This document shows positions 24,685 to 36,495 of a stretch of DNA of 64,000 nucleotides, piece after piece. The notes beneath the pieces were generated by a model that worked only from the letters and a program-made list of their open reading frames with translations, did not search any database and had not been told where the DNA came from. The stretch's first letter is position 1. Each line of letters starts with the position of its first letter. Where the stretch lies: positions 11,341,026 to 11,405,025 of the forward strand of contig CM068321.1 of the NCBI GenBank assembly GCA_034766995.1, given 5' to 3'. Position numbers and translations under genes: made by a program. This DNA comes from Acanthacorydalis orientalis (Eukaryota; Arthropoda; Insecta; Megaloptera; Corydalidae).

Positions 24685-24689
<5 letters not shown>

Positions 24690-24691
<2 letters not shown>

Positions 24692-26519
24692 ACTCGATAC
24701 ATTTAATCATCATTATCGTTCAAATATTATTGATTAAGGTATATGATCCAGGAAATGTATTAAAAAAGGTATCATTCCTCTTTTTAGCTTTTCTCTGTTG
24801 TATCAGTTTTAATATACGTTATTTATTATTATATTTATTATATTTTAATATTTTGATTTAAAATTTATCTACAGTAAATAATGATGATTCTTAGACAGTA
24901 TAATACAAATAAATTATAGGCTTGATAGAGTATTGGACTAGTAACAATTTTAAATAACACCAAATATAATAAACGTCTGAACCAATATAAATATTTTACT
25001 AATAGATATTCTAAATTTAATTCAAAGACAATTCAGTACCAATTTTGAAAAATAATCTTACATTAACCAATAAAAACATTTTATCAGCAACAACTGTTTC
25101 AACTGTCATATAATTTGTCAATGTTTTTGAAAGTCTTACTCAGCGAAAGTCCTTATTGGTTAATCGTAACTTTTTTCTAATCTTTACTATTATTAGAACC
25201 ATGGTCTATAATTTATAATTATAATTTAGTGCAAAAAATACTATCATAGTAATTAATCAGGAGTAGGAGCGAGGTTAAAAACTACAACAAATTTAGATGC
25301 CAAAAATTCGAAAATAAAAATGGCTTTATAGATTAGAGAATTGCCGTGAAAATGAGACCAATTTCTTTGTTCTCAATACTGTAAACGTACTTTTCGAATT
25401 TTTCCATTAAAGTAATAGTTTTTCTATTGATCGCAGATTTTCACTGTATAGTCAACTTACCATAGGGTATTAAATGAATTCTAAGAAATTTGGAATGAAC
25501 TATGTGTATTGGAATTAACTATATGAAAAAAATAATAATAATACTGTATGTATTTAAAAAAAATATGTATTTTCATTGATTCGATTTTATTTTTCTCGTA
25601 CATATAAAATCGAAATTATTCACAAAAAACCTTATAAAACACTATGTAACAAAGAGAGAATGTTTGTATAGATATTTTTTTGCACGAATTTTAGATGGAG
25701 CGAGTCTGCTTATACGACATAGATCTGCCTATATGTAGCCGTTCCTAGGGGCGTCTAGGGCCTCGACAACAACCTGAGTCATCTTATTAAATTTAATATC
25801 GACTTATGATTTAGTAGACTATCGCGCTTTCGTTCTCAAATCCAGGAAAAAAATTATTATATGTATAGTGTAGTATGTTAGTATATGTATAGATATACTA
25901 ACATATATATATATAAATAAATAAATCCATGACGTCGACTTATTTATTTGATATGTTTATTTTTAATTCGGTTATATGTGCATGCTTATAATTGACAAAT
26001 GAGTGAGCGAAGCCTCCTAGTTTTATATAACTCTAATATTTTTCTGATTACAAATTAAAAAGGCATTTATGAAAGTTTATATCATATTTGTATAAAAATA
26101 ATATATATTTATGTAATTAGATTTGAAAAATATCAAAAGTTCAAATATTTTGATTTTGTTTTGTTGTTAAAAGTAAAGAAACTTTAAATTGAACTTTTGA
26201 AAGAAAAACTTTTGTGAAAAAGTCAATTTTCATATCATGTATTTCAATTAAATTTAAATTGTTTATTTTTTCATTTTAAGTTATAAGTTACTTTTACATT
26301 TAATAAAAAAAATAATTAAATTATTTTGCAAAAAACAAATGTATCATTGTTAATGTAATAAGTTTCATGAATTGAAAGTTTAAGTGAGAGATGAATTCAT
26401 AAGTTATTATAAATGAACAAGATTTTCAATAATTAAATTTGTTGTTAGTGTAAGAAAATCGTAACAAATGTTTACTAGACGTTGTTTTACATTTGGGTAA
26501 TATTAACAAATGTATATAT
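24690..26519. other. AT-rich stretch with one hairpin
   Basis: At 25874-25905 TATGTTAGTATAT pairs with its exact complement around a six-base loop. A small G+C-rich run CCTAGGGGCGTCTAGGGCC lies at 25745-25763. No gene. Confidence 0.45.
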
Positions 26520-27010
26520 TTATGAACCGTTGAGATATGACTCAATGGTGAAACGAAACAGCTTCCGAGATTTCGTGGCACGTTTACCGTTACTAATAAT
26601 ATCCAAGATTAACAGTTACAGTCAAACGGTATGACATGATTTACATAATGCAAATTACAGTGGCATATAATATGCTAATTGCAGATAGTGGAGTGAACAG
26701 ATATACCCATCTATCCATCGACTCACACTCTACATCTAGGACTGTTCTTGTGTTGTTGCCGCTCTTATGTTACACAATAGAACAAGATGGCAAAAACACA
26801 TTAGCCCGTTCGGATGAACGGTTGAAGAGCACGCGCGCACGCGTTTCGCTCTCTGAAGTATCGGACGAACGCACGAGCGGGCGGGCGGCTCCTCTAAATG
26901 TTTAACAATGTCTTTAACAAATACCTTTCGCCGAGACATTATCACCTAATGAAAATGCCAACGAATGATAATGTTGATTTAGCGGTGTCTCGAGGATTGT
27001 CTTATTTGTT
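26520..27010. other. GC-richer island with POU octamer, candidate enhancer or promoter
   Basis: The left half has an exact octamer ATGCAAAT at 26648-26655 and a related ATGCTAATTGC at about 26672. The right half (26815-26895) is CpG-rich, with GCACGCGCGCACGCG and GAGCGGGCGGGCGGC. Overlapping open frames on both strands (26636-26905 plus, 26736-26945 minus) cross it, and neither has a motif. The octamer is the recognition sequence of POU-homeodomain factors, so a developmental enhancer is plausible but unproven. Confidence 0.35.
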
Positions 27011-27450
27011 TTTCTTCAGTTTTGTTTGCTTCTATTACGTTTAATAATAATGTACTCTGTACACATTTAATCAAAATACGAAGAGAATATGATTGATTTA
27101 ATACTTTTCCGTTTTGATGTCTTGTTTTATATTTATTATATTTGAACAGTATATTTGCTTAACGAAATGTATATGTACATTTCGAGGAAATATTCACGAA
27201 TCAAATTGTAAAAAGTCTAATTTAGAGAAATGTTTTAATTGCTTTTAAGCATGTTTAAACTTTTGTTAGATAGATTGTTAAATAATAATATAATTTATTC
27301 ATTTCGTAAATGCCGTACTTTAAATTCTTTGTACTAAAATATCATTATAGTAATAAGATACAATGTAACAATTTTATTATTAATATTATTTAATTTTGAT
27401 AAAGTAAAAGAAATTGTCCCTCCCTCTCTTCTGAATTCATATACATAGAT
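27011..27450. other. AT-rich non-coding stretch
   Basis: Nothing recognisable. Confidence 0.5.
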
Positions 27451-27451
27451 T

Positions 27452-27638
27452 GATTCAATTTAGGCTTCCAGATGGAAGTATTAAAAGGGGGCGTAGGTGT
27501 TAAGAAAAGTCATTTTATTTTTTATTTAGTATTTTAGTTCAACTCAATACTAAAATACAATTGAACTAAAATACTAAATGGGGGATAATATTTCTTTTTT
27601 AGTTTTTACGTTTTTTTTAAACTTTCGCGTGAAAGCTT
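27452..27638 (-). repeat. Dispersed repeat family A, copy 2
   Basis: Reverse complement matches 9258-9441 from AAGCTTTCACGCGAAAGT through CTAAATTGAATC. The central palindrome (27524-27577) is cleaner than in copy 1: TTTAGTATTTTAGTTCAA pairs with its complement. CTTCCATCTGGAAG and CTTTCACGCGAAAG near the two ends each form a small hairpin. No open frame. Confidence 0.7.
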
Positions 27639-27654
27639 AAGTTATATCACTGTA

Positions 27655-27704
27655 TATAAATATATATGTAGGTATGTATATATATATATATATATATATA
27701 GGTA
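27655..27704. repeat. (TA)n microsatellite with GGTATGTA units
   Basis: TA tract bounded on both sides by GTAGGTATGTATA-like units. Confidence 0.85.
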
Positions 27705-27710
27705 TGTATG

Positions 27711-28660
27711 TAAATGTTTCAGTCAATAATGCGTGTATTTTTAAATAGATGATTTTATTATAGAAAGTACAATTCTGTGCATGATTGTAAAATATGAGAA
27801 AATGTAAACTTTCCAAAAATTATTTGTATAAAGTAAATAAATTAAATATATTTTTTTATTAAAAAATGAATGATTATAGTAGATAATACAAGATATTTTA
27901 ATATTTAAATTTTTATTCAATTGAAAGTAATTTAAATTGATTATTTTTTAATATGCTTGAATATATTATAATAAATTAAAACTGTTTAAAATTTTGTTAC
28001 AGTTCAATCATTTTAATAAATATTTTCAATTCAATATTAGAATTTTAAATCTACAATATTTAACGTGATTGAAATAGTGTAATATGTAATTTATTCATTT
28101 AAATTAATTTCTTTATAAAAAAAGTTAAGATTTTTCAATTAGTATTATAAAATAGAGACACATTAATTTAAAGTATAGAAAAGGTATTCTTTTTAAACAA
28201 ATTGTAATTTATATTATAAATTAGAACATCAACGTTAGTAATAAATATTCCAGCACGGAATTTACATTTAAATGATTTTCTTGTGGCGTTGTCTCCTCTT
28301 GAATCCTTATTTTTGAAAAAAAGATGTCATAATGTTTTTCAAGGAATTAATAAAACTACAGTTTTGTACACTATGTTGTTTTTCTATGTACTTACTATTT
28401 ATTATTATATTAGTCTTGTAAACCACTGAAGAGATTATTTTTTCTACGATTTACGTCATTCACAGGTAGATTATAAACCCGTAGTATAACATAAATGAAT
28501 TTTATCTTTCTGAATTTGTCTACTCAAATTGTACTTAAAAAGAATCTTGTATATAGCATATAGAAGTAATTTAAGATAAAAATGATTTTATTAGTTTGTA
28601 ATGATTTTATTAGTAATGATTTTATTAATAATAAATATTAAAAAAATTGTATTGAAATGT
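27711..28660. other. AT-rich non-coding stretch
   Basis: A short direct repeat of AATGATTTTATTAGT-type units lies at 28580-28628. No gene. Confidence 0.5.
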
Positions 28661-28663
28661 TAT

Positions 28664-28709
28664 TAATTATCTTTTCTTTTGTTACAGGTAAGTGAAGTTG
28701 AAAAATATG
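28664..28709 (+). promoter_or_regulatory. Candidate recursive splice site (ratchet point)
   Basis: A TTAATTA branch-like word and a pyrimidine tract (28668-28680) lead to TTTTGTTACAG, a good 3' acceptor ending at 28687. The very next bases are GTAAGT (28688-28693), the consensus 5' donor. A second donor-like GTAAGA begins at 28710, so a 22-base exon 28688-28709 is another reading. Juxtaposed acceptor and donor are the known signature of recursive splicing in very long insect introns. No transcript evidence is available here. Confidence 0.45.
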
Positions 28710-28900
28710 GTAAGATTTTATATATGAATATTTGAAATATTTGTGTTACTAAAACCAATTTTGACATAGATTATAATGATTTATTGTTAAAATTAGTAGA
28801 TACGATTCGTAATTTATAGTCAAATGAAAACAAAAATTAATTACAAGAAATTTTTACAAGACAATAATGGTGTGAAAATTTCTCATGAAAACAGGTATAG

Positions 28901-28955
<55 letters not shown>
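28901..28955. repeat. (CA)n(TA)n microsatellite
   Basis: About ten CA units pass into a TA tract; the 62-codon frame over it is not a gene. Confidence 0.95.
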
Positions 28956-28956
<1 letters not shown>

Positions 28957-28964
28957 ACAATTAA

Positions 28965-29260
28965 TGTATATCGATCGGGTGACGGTGGCGCATTGTTTGT
29001 CCGTGAGCCGTCGGTTCATTTATTTCGACCGACACCGATGACGGATATAAATTGTGGCTTTATGAAGAGTTGATCAGTTTTAATGGATGCACTAAATTAA
29101 TGAAGAGGTTTTGAAATATCGTTTTTATTGTTTTCAAAGCATCGGCCTGATTGCTAGTTTATTTCCAAACCGAGCGGGCGTAATGCGAAGCCCGGCGGCG
29201 ACTAATTACGCCCTTTGTGCGGATGCGATTTTTTCCGTATTTCAAACTGGTCCTACCACT
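28965..29260. other. GC-richer island, candidate regulatory element
   Basis: Contains CCGTCGGTTCATTTATTTCG followed by ACCGACACCG, an imperfect inverted repeat, and GAAGCCCGGCGGCGACTAAT at 29188-29207. A GACTAATTACGCCC word includes a TAATTA homeodomain core. No open frame of note. Confidence 0.35.
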
Positions 29261-29369
29261 GATTGATAACTACCCCAATTTCGAATATAATTATGTATAT
29301 GAGACGCTCACATTTGGATAATGAGCTGGTATATATACATACAAATATATACAGTGCCAGGTACACTAC

Positions 29370-29447
29370 AAACATACACACACACCCGCATACACACATA
29401 ACCACCCACCCACCCATACACACACATATACATATATATATATATAT

Positions 29448-29500
<53 letters not shown>
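29370..29500. repeat. Compound CA / CCCA / TA microsatellite
   Basis: ACACACACCCGC, CCACCCACCCACCC, then (CA)n and two (TA)n tracts in succession. Open frames on both strands here are artefacts of the repeat. Confidence 0.9.
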
Positions 29501-29503
<3 letters not shown>

Positions 29504-29716
29504 CTGGTATATAAATTTCCTTGAGTGTATTTTAGAATGCCAAAATATTGAAATTGGTTATATAAGTTCTTTTATATGAATTTCGAATAAAAAAATATTC
29601 ACAAAAACCTAAATTCCATTTAGAACCATACACAGCTGAAAGTCAAATGCATTGAGTTGAAATCCAGTATAAAACTTTGCCAATAGTTAGATAGAAGATA
29701 ATCGAATATATTTATG

Positions 29717-29718
<2 letters not shown>

Positions 29719-29767
<49 letters not shown>
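29719..29767. repeat. (TA)n microsatellite
   Basis: Uninterrupted TA tract ending in CACATAATT. Confidence 0.95.
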
Positions 29768-29773
<6 letters not shown>

Positions 29774-29943
29774 ATTCTATAAACTTTCTTAAGACATTTC
29801 AAATCTTCTATGAGGTTTTGCATATTCCAAGGAATGCTTTCACCTAACTTTGACGGCCACTGGTACTATCAGAATTATAGAAGTATCAGATGAACCATTA
29901 AATATTGGAGAGATGTTCATAAAATACTAAATAGAATATTTGT

Positions 29944-29945
<2 letters not shown>

Positions 29946-30000
<55 letters not shown>

Positions 30001-30010
30001 TATATATTTA
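29946..30010. repeat. (TA)n microsatellite
   Basis: TA tract followed by AAATATATATATTTA and a short GA run (GGAGAGAGAGAG). Confidence 0.95.
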
Positions 30011-30020
30011 GAGGAGAGAG

Positions 30021-31455
30021 AGTATTAAAATTTTGGATTTCTATTAATTGATTTGTATAAAAAATATTCTCACAATAAAATTCTTATACAATGGCTTAAT
30101 TTATGTTCAGAAATGAATTCTTTTTCGCCTAATACACCACAAAAAAATCTGATCAAAAAGTTCAATAAATCATCAATGATCATATTTCGTTGTTGTTCAT
30201 GCAAATTTAGATAAAAAAATGCCATCATTTACAATGCACAGAGGTACAGAATAATTTTACAAAAAGGTACAAAAGAAATGTTATAATAAAAAAACGTACA
30301 AACAATTTTATATCTTGTTGCTCTAAACATGATATAAACGTTGGAATACATTCGAGTAAAATTAAAAAATAAATAAATTTTTTCTCCTGTTTGGAATTTT
30401 TAATATAAAATTATCAATTTCTCTCTCTCATGAAAACTCGTTTTCTGTTAGTGCTCTCGGGAAGCACTGAAATAATTTATTATTAATAATCAAATAACTA
30501 CCTGTACTCTGCACTATAAACTCTTTTTATAGTATATAATAAATTGTTAAAACTTTTATTTTTAGACTCATAGTAAAATAATAATATAAAATAAAACTTT
30601 CGAACATTGTACTATTTTAAATTTATTATTGTTTAATTTTATTAATACCAAAAACTGTTTATCTACTACATATATATAATACAAAATTTGAAGTTAAACA
30701 TTTTATGCTATTGTAGTTTATAAAAAATAACACAAAGCATTCATTAATTTAATAGTCTTTTATTTAAAAAATGGATTTAAAAAAATTATAAAAAAATGAA
30801 AACAATATTGACAAAAAAAATTACCAATATCAATAATCGAATTAAATTTCAAACTCCTTTTATTTCCCAGCCTTAGTGATGGAATTTAATGTAATATTCT
30901 GAACATATTCCAACAAAAAATAGATACATAGCGAACTGGACGTGAGGCGCTCATACGAATCAGTTATAAGGTTACCCATGGGATTGAACAGGTGTACCGT
31001 ATAATATTATTATCCTATCTATTCATGAACATACCGTATTCATAAATATGAAATTGTAATTACAATAATTGAATGCTATATGATCGTACATTGATTGTTC
31101 CATATTTTTTTTAGAGATTTACATTTATATCTTTTAAATGAAATTATACTTATGAAAATTTCACAGTACTATTTATAGGTATGTTATATAACAAATTGGC
31201 CAAAGGTGATTGAATATTATTAATAAATTTTTGTTTGTTTGAAATTGTTCCATTATTATTTAATTTTTAATGTAAACAAATCGAATATAATACATATTCA
31301 CTTTCTACATTTTCTTTATCAAATATTTGATATCAACACTGTAGTTTTTTATTGAAAAATGATAAATAATCAGTATATAAATATTTTTTGAATGAAATTT
31401 TTTCATTTTCCTAATTTACTCTTTCTTCACAAAAGCAACATAAGTTAAAATTTTG
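30021..31455. other. AT-rich non-coding stretch
   Basis: A more complex part at 30925-31010 includes GAACTGGACGTGAGGCGC. No gene or element recognised. Confidence 0.5.
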
Positions 31456-32016
31456 AATTGATAGAAAAATAATTGCGGTTTATGCACCCATTTGCCAAGC
31501 TTCTTTCATTTTTATAGCGGTTTTAAGTGATCCAGAATTATTGATGACTAACGCCTAACTTTTGTGCAATATTTCGAATTGTCATGCGTGGTCTTGATTC
31601 AACTAATGCATTCAGTTGGTTGTAATGAACTGAAGAATATCGTGAGCAACCTTCTTCATTTTCAAGGCTCGCGCCTCCAGCACGAAATGTTTGGAACCAT
31701 TATTGCAACGTACTTTCTTTAACAGTGCCTGTAGTAAAAGCATCGTTTAATTTACAACAAGTTTCTGATGCTTTTTCCACCCGTTTTGATCTCATACAAA
31801 AAAGTTTCTCTTATTTGCTTCTTTTCTATCTTTAATTTAATTGCTCAATTTGAAGCAAAATCAATAATAACACCCAAAGTCGATGTCACCATAATACAAG
31901 CCAAAAAATGCATTTTAAAATAATATTAACATGAGCACGATTAAATGACACTTTCATTGAAAAAAATTAAGGTTAGAATTCAAAAAACCAAAACTGCAAT
32001 TATTTTCTTAACAACC
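31456..32016 (-). mobile_element. Internally deleted mariner copy, copy 3
   Basis: The left end GATAGAAAAATAATTGCGG and the right end TGCAATTATTTTCTTAACAA are inverted repeats; TA follows the right end at 32017-32018, while the left TA is mutated. About 561 bases long. Read on the minus strand it keeps the mariner leader and N-terminal transposase region, then joins the 3' terminus directly. Length and junction position match copies 1 and 4. Confidence 0.85.
31535..31850 (-). pseudogene. Mariner transposase N-terminal remnant
   Basis: Minus-strand blocks read KVDETCCKLNDAF-like, GTVKESTLQ, WFQTFRAGG, QLNALVESRPRMTIRN and AQKLGVSHQ, matching the DNA-binding part of the 35236 copy. Stops and frameshifts interrupt it and the catalytic domain is missing. 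Confidence 0.7.
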
Positions 32017-32785
32017 TAATAGTCACTTTATTCTATTGTGACTCATTTATAAAAACTATTGAATAGTTATAACCTTTTATGACTGTAAATATATTCATTT
32101 TTACAAATACATATTAATATCTGCACAATTCACACACATTTTTTCTGATCGATATTCTTCAGTAATTAATTATTTTTTCTTTTTATTCTATTTGTACAAA
32201 TTTTAATGGAAAATCTATCATTTTCAGAATTCTTGCATACAAAAAAATATTTTCCTGTTCTTTAATATTTTAAGAATTGTGATATTAACATAAAAATGCA
32301 CATAAACAACAATAAACATAAATAGTAATTAATTATTAAAGAATATCTGTGTGGTTTTTAAAGGACAATTATCAAATTTAGATACAAATATTTTAAGTTA
32401 AGAATAAATCATTATGAATTTATTTTTTACTTAAGAAATATATCATTTAAAATGATGAAACTTTTAGTTTTTAAATGTTTTATTTAAAGAAATAAATTAT
32501 TTAACAACCTAATATACTGTAAAATATACTTAAAAAGATAATAATGAATCCAGTGGATGGAAAAATTTCCTTTTTTATGATTTTAATAGACAATGAGATT
32601 TAAATAAAATGGAATAACAAATCGTTTTCATGTTCACGATCCCATACTTATAGTGTATTATCGTTTTTAATAAACGTTTAAATATTATTTGTTTTGATAA
32701 ACGAACTTCATCAGTATTTATGAAAATATCGATTACATTCCAACAAACATCACTAGTGAAATATGTGAACAGAACGTAAAAGTTA
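32017..32785. other. AT-rich non-coding stretch
   Basis: Nothing recognisable. Confidence 0.5.
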
Positions 32786-33185
32786 TTATTTTTTTGTAAT
32801 AAAAAAAACGTACTGAAATGAGTAATTTTTCAGTGGACCATTTTTCTTTTTGAAAGCTATAACAACGCACAACTCATTAGTTAGTGACCGGGAATATACA
32901 TATTCCTGTCGAGTAAGTAATTTTTTACAACCATCATGCACACTTGCCCAACTATTATCATGTTCACGATGGATAATATTCCGCAGAAAGGTCATGACAC
33001 GATCATGTTCTATTCATGTAATATTTGCCATTGATTTGTCCTTCGTCAGGTTTCATGAAAACCGAATGATGTCTGCAGGCCCTCGTACAATCACAAAAAA
33101 CAGTTTATCTTGGCGAATTTGATTGGTGCCTTGGTTGTACGATACGTTGGTTACATCAAATCAAATTCCACAATATTATGATTTC
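32786..33185 (-). pseudogene. Complex segment, possible DDE transposase relic
   Basis: Visibly richer in G+C than its flanks. On the minus strand a frame reads VFMKPDEGQINGKYYMNR, whose INGKYY-type block resembles the region between the first and second acidic residues of Tc1/mariner-superfamily transposases. Another minus-strand frame (32786-32995) and a plus-strand frame (32850-33122) overlap it without motifs. No terminal repeats found. Alternatively this is a conserved non-coding island. Confidence 0.25.
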
Positions 33186-33488
33186 TTATCGTCCTTTTTT
33201 TATCTCGTACTTTGTTTAAATTAAATTATGGAAATCAAAAGAAAGTTTCTTTAAATATTTTCATAAGATATGAGATTTTATTTGGTTTCTGTCACAAAAA
33301 ATATTCATGTTGTTTATTTAAATTATTTATCAGTAAGTCGAATAAAAGTATTGAAACCAAAATTATATTGAAAAAGAGTTTTATTTCTTATTACATTCAA
33401 CGTAGCTTTTTATATATAATTATCTTTATTGATTATAAAATATATTCATTAAAGTTTAATTTAAACTAGTATTTTTAATACATGTACA

Positions 33489-33538
<50 letters not shown>

Positions 33539-33879
33539 AAGTATTATGAACTAATAATGTTTTGCTTCAAACAGAAATATTTTTTGAATTTAAGTGACAA
33601 GTATTATTAATATATCATTTCGAAAATTCCACAAATTTTGCATAAGTAAATAATTATAATATTTTTTAACTTATTTTAATAATTTCACAATACTGGTTAT
33701 AATAAAAAATCTTAATTTAATATAAAAAAGCGTTTAAGAAATTTAATTTAATTATTTTCAATCAAATTTAGAAAATTTATCGACAGTTATTATTTTTTGA
33801 ACAATTTTTAACTCGACATTGAACCAAAAAAAATATCTGGTTCAATATTATTTGAACTTTGATTCTACTATCTGTATTT
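33186..33879. other. AT-rich stretch with (TA)n at 33490-33532
   Basis: The 85-codon frame at 33212-33469 has A/T-driven composition and no motif. A TTTAAAAAA-rich spacer follows. Confidence 0.5.
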
Positions 33880-34010
33880 GATCTAATTCTTAGCCACTTG
33901 AAACAGATGGAGTCGCTATTCAAATATACATAAGCAACTTTCAGAAAGGATCAATAAATAATTATTGAACTATTTGGATCAGAAACATTCTTGTAGTTTA
34001 TAATGAATGA
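33880..34010 (+). repeat. Dispersed repeat family B, copy 2
   Basis: Blocks AATATACATAAGCAACTTTC, GGATCAATAAATAATTATTG and CTTGTAGTTTATAATGAATG follow in the same order as in copy 1 (3925-4085). Confidence 0.45.
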
Positions 34011-35233
34011 ACAATTTGTTTGGGAAAGGGAACTTCACCGCAGTGTTAGAATTAAATTGTAATGGCATATTTAGTTAGAATTTTTTAATTAATGTTCTCT
34101 GGGTAATATTGTATTAATAATGTTACAAGAAATTAAATCTTTACTTAATTATAAACAGCATTATTAATTGAAATTATTTACTTTAAATGAAATAAATTAC
34201 ATATTTGAAATATTTTACAAACAATTATATTATTCCATTGGCGTCTATTTAAAAAATGTTTTTTGAATTTTTTACTTCAAATGATTTTATAAATTATATT
34301 TTGTTGAAGTACAAAAATAAGAAATAGTCGAATTAATAGATTAATTTTTAATAGTCAATCTTTTTTAAATGCATTAATATACGAATTATATGAAGATTTA
34401 TTTCAAGAAGAAAAATATTATTTTTAGACCATTAAAATATACAAAACTCCTGTTAATTTTATAATTATTACAATTTCTTATATCTGTATTCGATAAAGTA
34501 AGATATAATATCTGTAAACAGATATACAATTAAAAATAATTTAGTCGTATATATATATATTAAAAATCACATTCAATACAAATTAATTTCTTTTTAAAGC
34601 TTTAATAAAATTATATACATTGTTCATTTCAACGAAATTATTAATCGAAATTATTACATTGTTTATTTTCTTTTTGAACGAAAAGACGTCTCGTATTAAG
34701 TGCACAACAATTTTAATCCTTAAGTGTCAAAATATCTGTGTAGGAATACTTATGATAAAAGATATAAAAATAAATCAAAAAAATTAACTATAAATTTAAA
34801 TATTTGAAATAAATATTTCTTTCTTCATATTTTAATATTCGAATTATATAATTTAATACTAGCCATGTACTTTATTCGATCATTTTAGTTAAATATTTCC
34901 TATTATTTTCATTTTTGATGACTGGAATTTCGATATCATCAGGCAGATTACTTCACAGTTCAATTTATTTAACGGTCATATAAATTGAAACTAATCATAG
35001 AACATCAGTGCTTAATAACAGTCGTTTTAAAAATTGTAATGAAATGATTTTATAATAAAAGTTATGTAGCAAGACAAAACAACAAGTACTAGTATTAAAA
35101 TTACATATAATTTAAAAAAAGTATTTGTTATATTTATAATACTTCTAATATCTTAAATAATATTTTACGTGTCAGATAGTTCATCTACTTATTATATTTT
35201 AAGCTTAGTAATAATTTTACACTTACTATTTCT
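34011..35233. other. AT-rich non-coding stretch
   Basis: Short TA tract at 34547-34561. No gene. Confidence 0.5.
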
Positions 35234-35235
35234 TA

Positions 35236-35794
35236 GGTTTCTAGGAAAATAATTGCGGTTTTTGTTTCCTGAATACTAATCTTTTTTTCTGTGAAAATGT
35301 CATTTCCTCGTGTTCATGTTAATATCATTTGAAAGTGCATTTTTCGGTTCGTATTTTGGTAACATCGACTGTTTTATTATTAATTTTGCTTCAAATTGAG
35401 CTATTGAAATAAAAATGGAAAAGAAACAAATAAGATCAATTTGTTGTACGAGTTCAAAACTGGTGGTAAAGTAGCAGAAATTGCTTGTAAATTAAACTAT
35501 GCTTTTGGTATGGGTTCTGTTAAGAACCGTACGGTGCAATGGTGGTTACAAAAAGTTTGTGCTAGGAAAAAGATCCTTGATGATGAAGAAGGTAGCGGGC
35601 GGCCTTCTTCAGTTCATAACGACTAACTGAATGCGTTAGTTGTATCAGAATCACGCACAACTCCAGAGTTTGTACAAAAGTTAGGAGCTAGTCATCAAAC
35701 AGTTCTGGACAACTTAAAGAACTAGGAAAATCAAATATGAGAAAAATGTATATTAAATTGAAGGTCATAAACGGCAATTATTTTTCTACCCACC
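35236..35794 (+). mobile_element. Internally deleted mariner copy, copy 4 (best preserved)
   Basis: The left end is GGTTTCTAGGAAAATAATTG and the right end CAATTATTTTTCTACCCACC. TA flanks both sides (35234-35235 and 35795-35796). About 559 bases long. An untranslated leader is followed by an N-terminal transposase fragment and then, without the catalytic domain, the 3' terminus. Confidence 0.9.
35415..35750 (+). pseudogene. Mariner transposase N-terminal remnant
   Basis: ATG at 35415 opens MEKKQIRS. A single-base frameshift follows, then LLYEFKTGGKVAEIACKLNY, GSVKNRTVQWWLQKV and EEGSGRPSSVHND, the usual mariner order of helix-turn-helix, WW block and GRPS linker. One codon later a stop (TAA at 35624) replaces the expected Gln, after which LNALVVSESRTTPEFVQKLG and SHQTVLDNLK continue in the same frame. 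The reading then runs into the 3' terminus. About a third of a normal transposase of roughly 345 residues remains. Confidence 0.85.
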
Positions 35795-35796
35795 TA

Positions 35797-36435
35797 AAAT
35801 TAACAAATAGTTAATTTGATGTAAAATGAATATTATTTTTTAACACTTGTTTGATTTTTTAAAAAGATACATAAAAACATATTGCTGTTATTCACACCTT
35901 TATTCAAGAAGTTTATTCATAACTGGTTATTAATAATTGATGAGTGAATAATATAAAATGTTAACTATAAATAACTTACCAATTATTAATATATTATTTA
36001 TCAATTAATTACCTTATTATTCACTATTATAATTATTTGTATAAATATTATATTTTCGGCTACTCTAATTATACAATAGGATCTATTCCAATATTCATAT
36101 AATTAACTATTATATATATATTGGCATTGTGAACACTTTTATTGTAATTTGTAAACAAATTACAAACATTATATTATGATTTAATTAATGTGTTCGGTGC
36201 TAGGATTAAATTCACTACCATATGTAACATATTACAACACACAATACATTCATTCTGATTGAAATATTATTTAATACTTTGTTATTTATATGTACTTAGA
36301 TGTTGATGCTATCATTTTTAAAGTAGTAGGTTCTAGAAAATCCGATTTTTAATAGTATTATAAAACGATACAACTCTTCTAGTTCATTTTATGTTCAAAA
36401 TTAAAATATTTTGAAAGATTACTTCTTTGCAAATG

Positions 36436-36495
<60 letters not shown>

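Noticed and set aside
29370..29503. Regularly spaced short repeats that could suggest a CRISPR-like array
   Set aside because: They are compound CA, CCCA and TA microsatellites without unique spacers, and the genome is eukaryotic.
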